Assembly (NCBI RefSeq): GCF_900141805.1
Contig: NZ_FQYN01000011.1
Location: 16,698-80,697, forward strand
Direction of reading: 5' to 3'
Length of the DNA: 64,000 nt
From: Hymenobacter daecheongensis DSM 21074
GTDB taxonomy: Bacteria; Bacteroidota; Bacteroidia; Cytophagales; Hymenobacteraceae
The notes beneath the pieces were generated by a model. The model was given only the letters and a program-made list of their open reading frames with translations. It ran no database searches and had not been told where the DNA came from. The position numbers and the translations under genes were made by a program. How positions within the stretch are numbered: the first letter of the stretch is position 1; the number at the start of each line of letters is the position of its first letter. Positions 24,314 to 32,536 of the stretch are shown here, one piece after another.

Positions 24314-25045
24314 TTAGTTAATGGCCTCGGCCTTTATTTCGTATAAGTTATACTTTGGGCTGAGTGGGTTCCAATTCTGAACGTTGATGAGAAATAGCTT
24401 TAGCTTCTCCGCGCCTACTGGGGCCGCCAAACGAAAATTAGTTTGTTGAAGCCCGAGCATATCACTGGATATATCCAGCCACTCATCAATTTCTTCTAGA
24501 TTCTTTCGCGGATTAGCTCCATGCTCGTCTAACAAGGATGATATATTCACGCCTTTCACTTGAATCAGTAGTGGTGATGGGTTTGATTCAATCAGACCAA
24601 ATACTTTTAGGTTTTTCCTGTACAAAGTGGTTTTGACATATTGGATATTCAAAGCCAATAATTCTTTTAGGAAGTCGATTGTATAGGTTAATAACTCAGA
24701 GCCATAACGCTTGCTTATGGCATATCTCGCAGCTGTCTGCTTAGCAGGAGATACATAAGTGTCGCCATGCTGAAAGTTGAATGAGCCCCCATTGGACTGT
24801 TTAATCATCTGCTGAAAAGATGGAGCACTGAGTTGAAAGAGGTGTGTTTCTCTTAAATGCTGCTCGCTCAACGTGTATACTTCCTTGCTTAATTCTAATA
24901 GTTTCCAATCTGTTACCGGATTGATACCTCCCAATCCGTTCTTCAATATACTATCCAGAAATAGGGTTGAAGTGCCGTGATATAAGTCAATGGTAAGTTG
25001 ATTCGTGGCATCTACCATGCGCAGTGTTCTCTCAGAACTATTCAT
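24314..25045 (-). CDS. ADP-ribosyltransferase-like protein
   Basis: 243 residues. LYHGTSTLFLDSILKNGL (about 21-38) is the first strand/helix motif of the PARP-like H-Y-E fold, with the NAD-binding histidine. DTYVSPAKQTAARYAISK (about 94-111) is the second motif with its tyrosine. The third catalytic position is not clear to me. DNA here is markedly AT-rich for this plasmid, suggesting recent acquisition. It may act as a toxin or a defence effector. A DUF-type member of the fold without activity is also possible. Confidence 0.6.
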   Translation of the reverse strand: MNSSERTLRMVDATNQLTIDLYHGTSTLFLDSILKNGLGGINPVTDWKLLELSKEVYTLSEQHLRETHLFQLSAPSFQQMIKQSNGGSFNFQHGDTYVSPAKQTAARYAISKRYGSELLTYTIDFLKELLALNIQYVKTTLYRKNLKVFGLIESNPSPLLIQVKGVNISSLLDEHGANPRKNLEEIDEWLDISSDMLGLQQTNFRLAAPVGAEKLKLFLINVQNWNPLSPKYNLYEIKAEAIN

Positions 25046-25117
25046 AAGTTTCTCCCAGTATTTTAAAATTCTGACGTGCCCAAAAAGTGCTCGTCTAAAA
25101 AGTAGTATGGCTTGGTT

Positions 25118-26170
25118 TCACAACCCCAGTGCCTGAGCAGCATTATAAGAAACCACGTTGTTGAGCTGCGTGTAGCGCTCAATCATAGCATCCGTTTTCT
25201 GCTTGGTCTGGTTCTTAATGGCTTTGTGAGACTGCCCATTAAGCACAGCTACGGTTACAAAGGACACGCGCAGTGAGTGAGCTGAGTAAGCCGGGCCGAG
25301 GCGCTTTTGCACCAACTTGTTGATGGAAATGTCCGAGAGCCGCTTGTCCGAGGGAGCGGCCATCTGCCCCGGAGTCGCCCGCGGAATCTTCACGAACAGC
25401 GGCCCCGTGGTCCGGCCCAGCAGATTAAGCCAGGCCCGGAGGCAGCGCACGGGGCAGAAATCCGCATTGGGGGCGTAGAAAATGGCTTTGTCCTCTACCG
25501 CGCCGTACTGATTGGTCTTGCTTTTGGCCAGATGCACCAGCAAGGCCCGCTCCGTAAATTCCAACTGCTCGATGTTGAGGTCCACCAGCTCGGAGCGCCG
25601 GAAAGCCCCCGCGAAGCCGACCAGCAGCAGCGCCCGGTCCCGCAGGCCTGCCGTCGTTTCCAGGTCGATGCTACGAATGGCTTGTTTCAACTCCTCGACG
25701 GTAAAAGCCAGCGCCTGGTCCTGCCGCTTGCCCAGGGTGCGGGCAATGCCTTCCATGACGATGTTGAGCGCATCCACCGTCGCCGGCATCGGGTGGCCGC
25801 TGAGCTGATGCGCCTTGCGGATGGCGGCCAGGTGCCGCCGGATAGTGGCCAGCGCGTGCGGCCCAGTGAGGGGTTGTTGCCCCTTCTTTTTCTCCCTACC
25901 GCCCCCAGTATCTGAAGTCGGCTTTTCAGAAGCCAGGTATGCCACGTATTCCGTCAGGGTGGTGACGTCGGCTGGCACCGCCGTAAATCCGTGCAGCGCG
26001 CAAAACTCGGCGTAAGTATTCAGGTCCGACTTATAAGCCCGCTCCGTGTTGGCGGCACCCTGCAGGCCCGTTTCCAGGAAGCCGGCTACTTTGGACGAAG
26101 CCCGCGCCAGGTTGGCAGCGACTGCTGACCCCGTCGTTACGGCTGGCACGTTGCGTAGGGATTTACTCAT
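25118..26170 (-). CDS. Tyrosine recombinase (phage-integrase family)
   Basis: 350 residues. SAM-like N-terminal DNA-binding domain (ERAYKSDLNTYAEFCALHGF) and C-terminal catalytic domain. Visible catalytic residues: Arg in GFAGAFRRSELVDL, Lys in LAKSKTNQYG, H-x-x-R in SAHSLRVSF, and Tyr in MIERYTQ near the end. The usual second histidine before the tyrosine (QTGHKS in relatives) reads QTKQKT, so His is replaced by Gln. It may have moved the neighbouring island or resolve plasmid multimers. No flanking att repeats were found by eye. Confidence 0.85.
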   Translation of the reverse strand: MSKSLRNVPAVTTGSAVAANLARASSKVAGFLETGLQGAANTERAYKSDLNTYAEFCALHGFTAVPADVTTLTEYVAYLASEKPTSDTGGGREKKKGQQPLTGPHALATIRRHLAAIRKAHQLSGHPMPATVDALNIVMEGIARTLGKRQDQALAFTVEELKQAIRSIDLETTAGLRDRALLLVGFAGAFRRSELVDLNIEQLEFTERALLVHLAKSKTNQYGAVEDKAIFYAPNADFCPVRCLRAWLNLLGRTTGPLFVKIPRATPGQMAAPSDKRLSDISINKLVQKRLGPAYSAHSLRVSFVTVAVLNGQSHKAIKNQTKQKTDAMIERYTQLNNVVSYNAAQALGL

Positions 26171-26218
26171 GGTTCGGGGTGAAGGGCAAAGTTGAGCAAC
26201 GCATGGACAAGGCCATAC

Positions 26219-26518
26219 TTAGAAGGTGGTATCGTCCATGAAGTTCACCCAGCGCAGGTAATCTGTTTCACTAAGCTGGTGGGCCATATAGTCGTGTACC
26301 GAGTGGCCCCGCTGGGTGAGGATGAAATCCTGAAACGAGGGGGAGCCGCCCGCCCAGCACGCGGCCATGCCCCGCCGCAACAGTAGTACCCGAATGGCCG
26401 AGGGGTGACTATCCACCCACTTGATGTATTCTTCCGGCGTAGGCTTATAAGCGCGGGCTTGCTGCAGGTAGGCCAGCGCCTGGGTTGTCACGCGCTCAAC
26501 AAATTCCAACTGACTCAT
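26219..26518 (-). CDS. Hypothetical protein, distant paralogue of 48375-48755
   Basis: 99 residues from MSQLEF at 26518; the frame extends further upstream, but that part lies within the preceding gene. Helical. The pattern YIKWVDSHPSAIRVLLLRRG...FQDFILTQRGHSVHDYMAHQL recalls FHHWLTGLPPRMRQAMTAAG...FRRHVLERRDLGYTAFMQQQL in the protein at 48375. Both are plasmid-specific unknowns. Confidence 0.55.
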   Translation of the reverse strand: MSQLEFVERVTTQALAYLQQARAYKPTPEEYIKWVDSHPSAIRVLLLRRGMAACWAGGSPSFQDFILTQRGHSVHDYMAHQLSETDYLRWVNFMDDTTF

Positions 26519-26519
26519 A

Positions 26520-27062
26520 TTACTTAACAGTCCAATGATAGCCGCGCCGGTAAGCCCAAAGCACAAGGTTGGGGGCAATGTCTTCCGTGAAGCGGTAGCG
26601 GGAATACGTGTAGAGGGCGAACAGTCCCGGCACCACCCACACCAAAACCGGGTGAGCGGCTTTGACGGTATGCACGATGAACAGGTGCAGCAGCAGCGAC
26701 GGGACGACGCAAGCCACCAGCAAACACAGCGTGAACGGCAGCAGCCAGTGCCGGGTGCCGCGCAGGCGCAGGCCGATAGCCACTCCTTTAAGTAAATAGA
26801 GCAGCGCGTAGAAGCCGTAGGCCAGCGCCCCGATGCTCAATAGCCGGGTATACCCGAAACCCGGTCCGAGAAAATCCAGGTTGGTTGTCAGCACCAGACC
26901 CAGCACCAGGAACGGAGCCAGCACCAGCGTTTCGACTACCAAGCGAAAGCCCAGGCCCAGCACCACGGCTAGCCCGTTGCCAATAGCCTTACCGTTTTGA
27001 TAGGACTGTCGAATGTTGGGCGCGTTGCGGCCAGCCTCGTAGCCATCTTCGTAGTCAGACAT
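26520..27062 (-). CDS. Integral membrane protein of the transfer region
   Basis: 180 residues from MSDYEDGYEAGR (27062); a start at 27092 adds ten residues. Four or five hydrophobic segments: about 29-55, 64-92, 104-124 and 130-146. No recognised family. Its stop is next to the start of the following gene. Possibly an accessory of the mating apparatus, by position only. Confidence 0.55.
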   Translation of the reverse strand: MSDYEDGYEAGRNAPNIRQSYQNGKAIGNGLAVVLGLGFRLVVETLVLAPFLVLGLVLTTNLDFLGPGFGYTRLLSIGALAYGFYALLYLLKGVAIGLRLRGTRHWLLPFTLCLLVACVVPSLLLHLFIVHTVKAAHPVLVWVVPGLFALYTYSRYRFTEDIAPNLVLWAYRRGYHWTVK

Positions 27063-27140
27063 GCTGTTATAAATTGCGGGTGAGAGTCGCATAGGGATAG
27101 AAGCTTTTACCAGTAGTATTTGCCTTTAGTTGAGATAAAA

Positions 27141-27181
27141 AAAACAAGTTATGATAATTGGGTCTTATCATAACTTGTTTT
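27141..27181. terminator. 17-bp stem terminator
   Basis: 27141-27157 pairs perfectly with 27165-27181 (17 bp, 7-base loop), with an A-run on the left and TTTT at the right end. It can terminate on either strand between the tra operon end and the membrane-protein gene. Confidence 0.8.
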
Positions 27182-27201
27182 CAAACGTACGGCAAATAAA
27201 A

Positions 27202-27228
27202 ATACCCGGCCAGAAATCGGCCGGGTAT
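27202..27228. terminator. Hairpin at the end of the tra operon
   Basis: ATACCCGGCC (27202-27211) pairs with 27219-27228, loop 7. Reading the minus strand it is followed by T-rich sequence (ATTTTTATT), so it is a good terminator for the tra operon, which ends at 27232. Confidence 0.8.
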
Positions 27229-27231
27229 CCA

Positions 27232-27459
27232 TTAGCTACTGACAATATTTCTCCGCACTATTTGTGGCGACAGAATAGAGTTGAAAGCAATTGGGTAGGC
27301 TGAGCGTGAGGTACCGCGCAGTTGGTGCCAATAAGGAAGCGGCGCGGGCAGCGTCGGTTGGTGACCACGCGGCCGAGCAGCTACAACCGTGACCATGCCG
27401 ACAGCACCGGCTGACAGCCCGATGAACGGGAGCAGGCGTGAATTGAGGTTGGTCAGCAT
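27232..27459 (-). CDS. Small hypothetical protein at the end of the tra operon
   Basis: 75 residues, 12 bp after the lipoprotein gene on the same strand, ending just before the terminator. One hydrophobic segment (LLPFIGLSAGAVGMVTVVAA, residues 9-28), the rest polar and without a pattern I recognise. Gene status rests on spacing only. Confidence 0.4.
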   Translation of the reverse strand: MLTNLNSRLLPFIGLSAGAVGMVTVVAARPRGHQPTLPAPLPYWHQLRGTSRSAYPIAFNSILSPQIVRRNIVSS

Positions 27460-27471
27460 AAGTAGGAAGAG

Positions 27472-27855
27472 CTATTCCCCGATAACGTACACCGGCACGG
27501 CCTGCGCATCGACGCCCCGACCGGTTTCCTTCTTAACCTCTTTGCCATCCAGCAAGATGGAACAGGTGATTTCCGAGGCCGCCGTGCCCCCGTCAATGCT
27601 GGCTAGGATGGTCAGGTTGTCGCCCTGCTTCATGGTGCGCTTAAACTTGTAGCTCGCCGGTAGTGGCGTGTTGCTGAGCGTCGTATTGCCGCCGCTTTCG
27701 TTGGTGTAGCTCAGGTAATCCGATACCGTGGCATTGGAAGTAACCTTGTATTCTACCTGATACTCTTTTGGCCCCGAGGGCGTAGCATCGTTGTCTTTCG
27801 AGCAGCTGGTGGCCAGGGCCGCGCAGCTCAGCAGTAGATAGGCAAGTCGTTTCAT
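27472..27855 (-). CDS. Putative lipoprotein of the transfer region
   Basis: 127 residues. Signal MKRLAYLLLSCAALATSC with lipobox ending at Cys18, then a Ser/Thr-rich beta domain (EYQVEYKVTSNATVSDYLSY). Small lipoproteins of this kind, with beta-sandwich folds, are common in Bacteroidota operons. Located after TraO-like, so perhaps a lid or stabiliser of the outer-membrane complex, by position only. Confidence 0.7.
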   Translation of the reverse strand: MKRLAYLLLSCAALATSCSKDNDATPSGPKEYQVEYKVTSNATVSDYLSYTNESGGNTTLSNTPLPASYKFKRTMKQGDNLTILASIDGGTAASEITCSILLDGKEVKKETGRGVDAQAVPVYVIGE

Positions 27856-27871
27856 AAGTCAGAAAGGGTGG

Positions 27872-28411
27872 TTAGCGGAAGTGATACCGCAGGCCGGCAC
27901 TCGCGTTGCCGGGCCATTGGTCGATTAAAGGGTTGTTGAACAGGTAGCCTTTCGTGCCGGTGGCCACGAGGGAAAGGCGGTTGCCGAGGAAGAAATCAAC
28001 TTCGGCCCCGGCTTGCGGGCCATAGGTGAAGCGTTGCGGCTCGTTGGCATCGGCAGCCAGCTCGCCCGTGCGATTCTCGTTGGTGCGTTCGTAGCCGGCC
28101 CCCGCCCCGATAAGCAGATGCACGTAGGCAAACTCTCCGATTCGGAATAGCTGCGGGGCGATGAACAGCCGGCCCTGATAGGTCGAGTATTCACCCTGAG
28201 CGCCGAGGGTGCCGGCATCCCGCAGACCACTGGCCCGCAGGGCCAGCTTGTTGGTGAGCATAGCATTGTAGCTCAACTCGTAGTAGTCGCCCTTTTCGGA
28301 GCGCCCGAGGTGGGCACCCCAGCTGGAAATGTGTTTAACGTGGCGTTGAGCCAGGGCCGGCGATGTGCCGGCCCCAGCTAGTGCAAGCGCCACAAGCAGG
28401 AGCTTTTTCAT
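27872..28411 (-). CDS. TraO-like outer-membrane protein
   Basis: 179 residues with a signal peptide (MKKLLLVALALAGAGTSPAL, cleavage after LAQ) followed by alternating beta strands ending in Arg-Tyr-His-Phe-Arg, typical of a small outer-membrane barrel. TraO in Bacteroides conjugative elements has this size and place, after TraM/TraN. I call it TraO-like on fold and order, not on a sequence signature. Confidence 0.6.
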   Translation of the reverse strand: MKKLLLVALALAGAGTSPALAQRHVKHISSWGAHLGRSEKGDYYELSYNAMLTNKLALRASGLRDAGTLGAQGEYSTYQGRLFIAPQLFRIGEFAYVHLLIGAGAGYERTNENRTGELAADANEPQRFTYGPQAGAEVDFFLGNRLSLVATGTKGYLFNNPLIDQWPGNASAGLRYHFR

Positions 28412-28417
28412 GCGGGT

Positions 28418-29305
28418 TTAGCGACGGGGACGGGCGCGGTCCATTTTAATGAGTGACTGTTGAACCAACACGTCGGCGTACACCAGCTCCGCAGCTTGGC
28501 GCGAGGGACCCGGCTGCGAGGATTCGGCCAACAGCCGGTCGGCTTCCTGGCGCAGCTGCATCGCCTTTATCATGTTGTCGTTTGAGGAGTTGAGGGCGGC
28601 CATCCGCTCGCCTTCCGTCATGGCGTAGCGGCCCGGATTCTTGAGTGTGGCATTCATTTCAATGCTTTGCTGCGTCATTTCGTCGGCAATCTTGTAGTAG
28701 CCGAAGGCAGTAGCAATCTTCTTCTTCTGCATCATCTCCTCGTAGGCGAAGGTCGAAACGGCGGCTTCTTCGCGCTTGGCCTGATACTGGGAAGAACTCA
28801 TGCGGTTGTTGCCGGCCGTGGCCCCCGCGCCAAAGCGGGAAAACACGTCGTACACGGTGTTCAAATCCTGCTGGGGGTTGTTAAGCTGCAGGGCCTGCCG
28901 CAGGCGTTCAGCTTTCTGAAACACGGGCATGTACTGGTTGCTCTGGCCCCGGCCCGACATGGACAGCGCCCGCGCAAACAGCTCCTGCGGGTTGGAGAGG
29001 CGCAAATCCTGAATGCTTTGCACCTTCCGTAAGTCGGCCTGCACCTGCCGCTGCAGCTGCAGCGTCTGGTCAGTAATGTCCTTTACCTGACCGGTAATAT
29101 CCTTGGTGACGCCGGCAATCTGCCGGGCATCTTTTACTACCTGGTAGTTCTTGACGGTTTCGGTCCACTGGGCCAGCCGTTTGGCGAAGTCGCCAATGTG
29201 AATGCCCATGTGCAGCGGGTCATTTACTACGGCTTGCGCGGAGGCCTCCTTAGTGGAGAAAACCAGCGTAACGGCCAGCAAAGCGGGCAAAAGGAGCTTT
29301 TTCAT
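28418..29305 (-). CDS. VirB5/TrbJ-like secreted transfer protein
   Basis: 295 residues. Signal peptide ending ASAQ at about residue 24, then an almost fully helical periplasmic protein with coiled-coil heptads (residues 40-95: VKDITDQTLQLQRQVQADL). This matches the minor pilus component VirB5/TrbJ (DUF4141/TraI in Bacteroides elements). Six bp before the TraO-like gene. Confidence 0.65.
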   Translation of the reverse strand: MKKLLLPALLAVTLVFSTKEASAQAVVNDPLHMGIHIGDFAKRLAQWTETVKNYQVVKDARQIAGVTKDITGQVKDITDQTLQLQRQVQADLRKVQSIQDLRLSNPQELFARALSMSGRGQSNQYMPVFQKAERLRQALQLNNPQQDLNTVYDVFSRFGAGATAGNNRMSSSQYQAKREEAAVSTFAYEEMMQKKKIATAFGYYKIADEMTQQSIEMNATLKNPGRYAMTEGERMAALNSSNDNMIKAMQLRQEADRLLAESSQPGPSRQAAELVYADVLVQQSLIKMDRARPRR

Positions 29306-29336
29306 AGTCGTAAGCTTTTAGGTGAACGGAAAGTAA

Positions 29337-30737
29337 TCAGCGGCCACTCGCGGCTTCCGGCCCCAACTGGCCGGCCGCCGCCGTGGTAATCAGGATGGGG
29401 TAGCCATCGGGGAGCAGCACGTCGCGCAACTTGGTGCGCGTTTTGGGCCGGGAGAGCACCGTCGCCGCGACGCGGCCCCCGACGCCCACCACCGAGTTAG
29501 CGGCCGACGCCGAGCGGTCAATGGCGGTACTGATTTCCTGCGTGGTCTGCTGCTGCAGGTCGCTGCCGGCCATGGAGGCATCTTTGGCAATGCGCTTCAC
29601 CGGGTCAATCATGATGCCGGGCATGTAGTTGAAGTCGTAGATGTCGGCATCGACTCGCGTTGGCCCGAGTCGGTTTACTTCCAGCGTCACGTTGTTATTG
29701 CCCACCGTAGCCACGGCCGCGAAGACCATGTTTTTGGGGAAGGTCACGCCACTGACTACGGCATCTTCCAGCAAGCGCAGAATGACCACCGAGCCGGTGC
29801 GGACCTTCTGCTCCCCGTTGATGACGCACTTAAAAAACACGTCGGGAGTGAGCTGCTGTTGCTGCTGGTAGTTGCCCTGCGCCATCATGCGCGAGGAGTT
29901 GCCCACCTTGACGGTATTGAAGCCATCCATGCCAGGGGCATTCATCCGGGTTGCCAGCAGCTGCGCGGTCTGGTTGGGGTCCCGGTAGCGTTTGCCCGTC
30001 ATGCGCTCGTATGCAGCGCGGGTTTCGGGCGGGGAGCTAGCCAGCATCGCCAACACGTCCGGGTCGGTTTCAAACGGGGTACCGTCCGCGTCCCGTGCCG
30101 GCACCAGGCTACGGGCAGCCGAAGAGGAGCGCCGCCGGCCACCGCCGCTGCTGGCCGTGATACGGCGACGGGGCACCACCAGCGTTTCCGAGCGGTAAGA
30201 GCCGGTACTCGGGTCTTGAATAGTCGTCTCGATGGTATCTACGTCGGCCGCGGCCACGCGGGCGGCCTCGGCCCGGCGGGCTGCCGCCTGCGCGAAAGCC
30301 TGAGCGCGCCGCCGCCGACGCAGCGCCTGCCCGGTCGTATCAACGGCAAACACATCAACCACATCTTCATCGGTCGGGGTAGCCGGGGCCGATTTGGCAT
30401 CCATCTCGGCGCGACGCTGGGCCTCGATTTGGGCCGAAGGCGAGGCGACGGGCGAAACCGGCGAGGTTTCGGGCGAAGCAATTTCCGGCTCAATGTTCGC
30501 CGAGGCCGCCGCTACCGGCTCCTTTTCCTGTTGGGCAGCTTCCTTCGCGGACTTAAGCCACAGGAACAGGCCCCCGACTACGAGCACCAGCAGCAGGCCG
30601 GCAAAGGCCATCCAGTTGGTGCGCAGAATTTCGGTAGGCGTACGTTTCCCGGCCACGGCCGCTGGCCGCTGCTCCGGCTCATTATCGGGGTTCGGCGGTC
30701 GAACGGCCGGTTGATTTTGGGAGGTGATGGGTTCCAT
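29337..30737 (-). CDS. traM: Conjugation protein TraM (VirB10-like)
   Basis: 466 residues. Short cytosolic start, one membrane segment at about 43-62 (LLLVLVVGGLFLWL), a long Pro/Ala/Glu and Arg-rich linker, and a C-terminal domain from about 280 (FFKCVINGEQKVRTGSVVIL ...) with the VirB10-type beta-barrel pattern VIDPVKR in MIDPVKRIAKD. It spans inner to outer membrane and couples energy to the outer channel. It lies between TraN and the VirB5-like gene; order N-M differs from the M-N order of CTnDOT. Confidence 0.8.
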   Translation of the reverse strand: MEPITSQNQPAVRPPNPDNEPEQRPAAVAGKRTPTEILRTNWMAFAGLLLVLVVGGLFLWLKSAKEAAQQEKEPVAAASANIEPEIASPETSPVSPVASPSAQIEAQRRAEMDAKSAPATPTDEDVVDVFAVDTTGQALRRRRRAQAFAQAAARRAEAARVAAADVDTIETTIQDPSTGSYRSETLVVPRRRITASSGGGRRRSSSAARSLVPARDADGTPFETDPDVLAMLASSPPETRAAYERMTGKRYRDPNQTAQLLATRMNAPGMDGFNTVKVGNSSRMMAQGNYQQQQQLTPDVFFKCVINGEQKVRTGSVVILRLLEDAVVSGVTFPKNMVFAAVATVGNNNVTLEVNRLGPTRVDADIYDFNYMPGIMIDPVKRIAKDASMAGSDLQQQTTQEISTAIDRSASAANSVVGVGGRVAATVLSRPKTRTKLRDVLLPDGYPILITTAAAGQLGPEAASGR

Positions 30738-30757
30738 AGGGATGGGGGCCGGCGGCC

Positions 30758-31660
30758 TTAAATGGTGGAGGCGCGGTTAATCACCCGCGAGGGCACCGGC
30801 AGCACCAGCACCCGTGCCCCGTTGAGTTCGCGCAGGGTTACTTCCAGGTAGCCGCGTTCCGTGGCGGCGTACAGGGGAATGGCATAGGTCAGGTAGCCGG
30901 TGGTGCGGCCGGTGATAATCTGATTGGCCAGCCCGCCCGAGGGAGCCAGCGGCCGGCGCGCTTCGTTCTTTTTGCGGGCCAGAAACTTCTTCTGAGCGTT
31001 TTCCACCAACTGGAAGTCGGTGAAATCGACGTTGTAGTCGATGTTGGTCTTGTTGATGACCTTGAAGCGCAGGTAGGTGAAATCCTTGTCGTTGCGCACG
31101 TTGGCCAGCGACAGCACCAGGTCATTATCCACCACGGCTACCGCCTGATGCTCTTCCTTGGCCTTGCGCAGCTTACTGAGTTTGCCCTCGACCCTGCTTT
31201 TCTTCTCCTCTTCCTTATCAAGTGCCAGCTCGTTTTCCGGGGCCGAGCCGGCCGCCGTGCCGATGCCGCTCATGCCCAGGGCCCCATCCTTTTGAAAGTC
31301 GTAGAGTTGCAGAACCGGCCGGTTGACAAACACGAGACGCCCCATCCAATACTTCGAGCCGTAGCGAATCAGCATGGGCGTAGGCGGCGCATTCTTGCGT
31401 TTGGCGCGCACGAACACGGCATTTGCTTCGATTTTGACCAGGTAGTTATTGGCCATGCCCACATCGACGAGCGACACCGGGCCACTGAACACGAGGTAGG
31501 TAGTGGAGCTGTCCGAAACGGCCACGTCCAGCAGAGTTTCATTGGCTACTACCACCGAGGAGGGCGGGCGCTGGGTGCGGGCGGTTTGGGCCGAGGCGCC
31601 GGCAGCGGAAAAAAGCAGGCCCAGCAGGGCCGGCAGGATATAGTTAGGCATGATTGACAT
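30758..31660 (-). CDS. traN: Conjugation protein TraN (VirB9-like)
   Basis: 300 residues. Signal peptide (LPALLGLLFSAAGASAQ), N-terminal beta domain with VSDSSTTYLVFSGPVSLVDV and KYWMGRLVFVNRP, and a C-terminal domain with NKTNIDYNVDFTDFQLVEN. This is the TraN/DUF4138 pattern of Bacteroidetes transfer systems, the VirB9 equivalent in the periplasmic and outer-membrane core. Confidence 0.8.
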   Translation of the reverse strand: MSIMPNYILPALLGLLFSAAGASAQTARTQRPPSSVVVANETLLDVAVSDSSTTYLVFSGPVSLVDVGMANNYLVKIEANAVFVRAKRKNAPPTPMLIRYGSKYWMGRLVFVNRPVLQLYDFQKDGALGMSGIGTAAGSAPENELALDKEEEKKSRVEGKLSKLRKAKEEHQAVAVVDNDLVLSLANVRNDKDFTYLRFKVINKTNIDYNVDFTDFQLVENAQKKFLARKKNEARRPLAPSGGLANQIITGRTTGYLTYAIPLYAATERGYLEVTLRELNGARVLVLPVPSRVINRASTI

Positions 31661-31672
31661 CAGGTTTAGGGG

Positions 31673-32422
31673 TTAGCGAGGAGCCGGGCCAGCCGGCGCG
31701 GGAGTGGTAGCGCCCGGAGCCGGGGCCTCATCGGGGGCCGGGGCCAGGCCACTTTGCGCTTCCTGCAGGCGACGCTGCCGGTCGGCTTCCTGCGACTGCA
31801 GCAGCTCCGTTTCTTCCCGCGTCAGCGTGGGCGTGTAGGGGATGTAGTCGAAGTTGGTAATCAGCAGCCCGTAGGGGTTGGCATCCGAGCGGTTGGTTTC
31901 TTCCAGGTTGAACTTGGCGGCCAGCGGCAGCGGCTCTTTCTGCTGGCCGCCGATGAAAATGCGCTGCTTGATGTAGACCTGACCGGCCCAAGGACGCTTG
32001 CTCATGTCCACCAGCACACTATCCACCGTCACGACGTTGCGGGCGGCGTATCGCTCGTAGTTCTGCAGCACCTGGCCCCGCGTGAAGCCCTCGTAAATTC
32101 GGCGGCCCCCGCGCCCCTCAATCAGCGGCAGGGCCGCATCCAGGTTGGCCTTGTAAGTGTATTGGTCGTGGCCGAACATGGTTTGCATGAACTGGCGCAC
32201 CAGGTTGCGGGCCTCGTAGGCGGTGTGGGCATCCGTGCCGGCCGAAAGGGCCGCCACCGAGCCGGTTTGCGAGACGACGTACACGCGCTTACCGCTGTTC
32301 TCGTAGGCCCGGTACACCAGGAAGCCCGAGGCCAGGGCGACCAGCAGCAGGGCTAAAACACTCCCCAGCGCCAGGTTGCGCATGGTGGAGAAGGAGGTAC
32401 TCAAATCTTTGGCGGAATCCAT
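31673..32422 (-). CDS. traK: Conjugation protein TraK (VirB8-like)
   Basis: 249 residues. One membrane segment at about 17-36 (LGSVLALLLVALASGFLVY) followed by a periplasmic domain with RNLVRQFMQTMFGHDQYTY and a Pro/Ala-rich tail. It matches the Bacteroidetes TraK/VirB8 assembly factor. About 115 bp separate it from TraJ, longer than other gaps in this operon; the gap shows no hairpin. Confidence 0.8.
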   Translation of the reverse strand: MDSAKDLSTSFSTMRNLALGSVLALLLVALASGFLVYRAYENSGKRVYVVSQTGSVAALSAGTDAHTAYEARNLVRQFMQTMFGHDQYTYKANLDAALPLIEGRGGRRIYEGFTRGQVLQNYERYAARNVVTVDSVLVDMSKRPWAGQVYIKQRIFIGGQQKEPLPLAAKFNLEETNRSDANPYGLLITNFDYIPYTPTLTREETELLQSQEADRQRRLQEAQSGLAPAPDEAPAPGATTPAPAGPAPR

Positions 32423-32536
32423 CGTATAACTGGTTAGAAGGTCAGGCTGGAAGGGTGAAATCAGGTCGCTTGGGCATTTTCTTCCCTACCGCCCCATCAT
32501 GTGAGCAGTAGACAAAACCCTATCAGAAGAGGGGAT

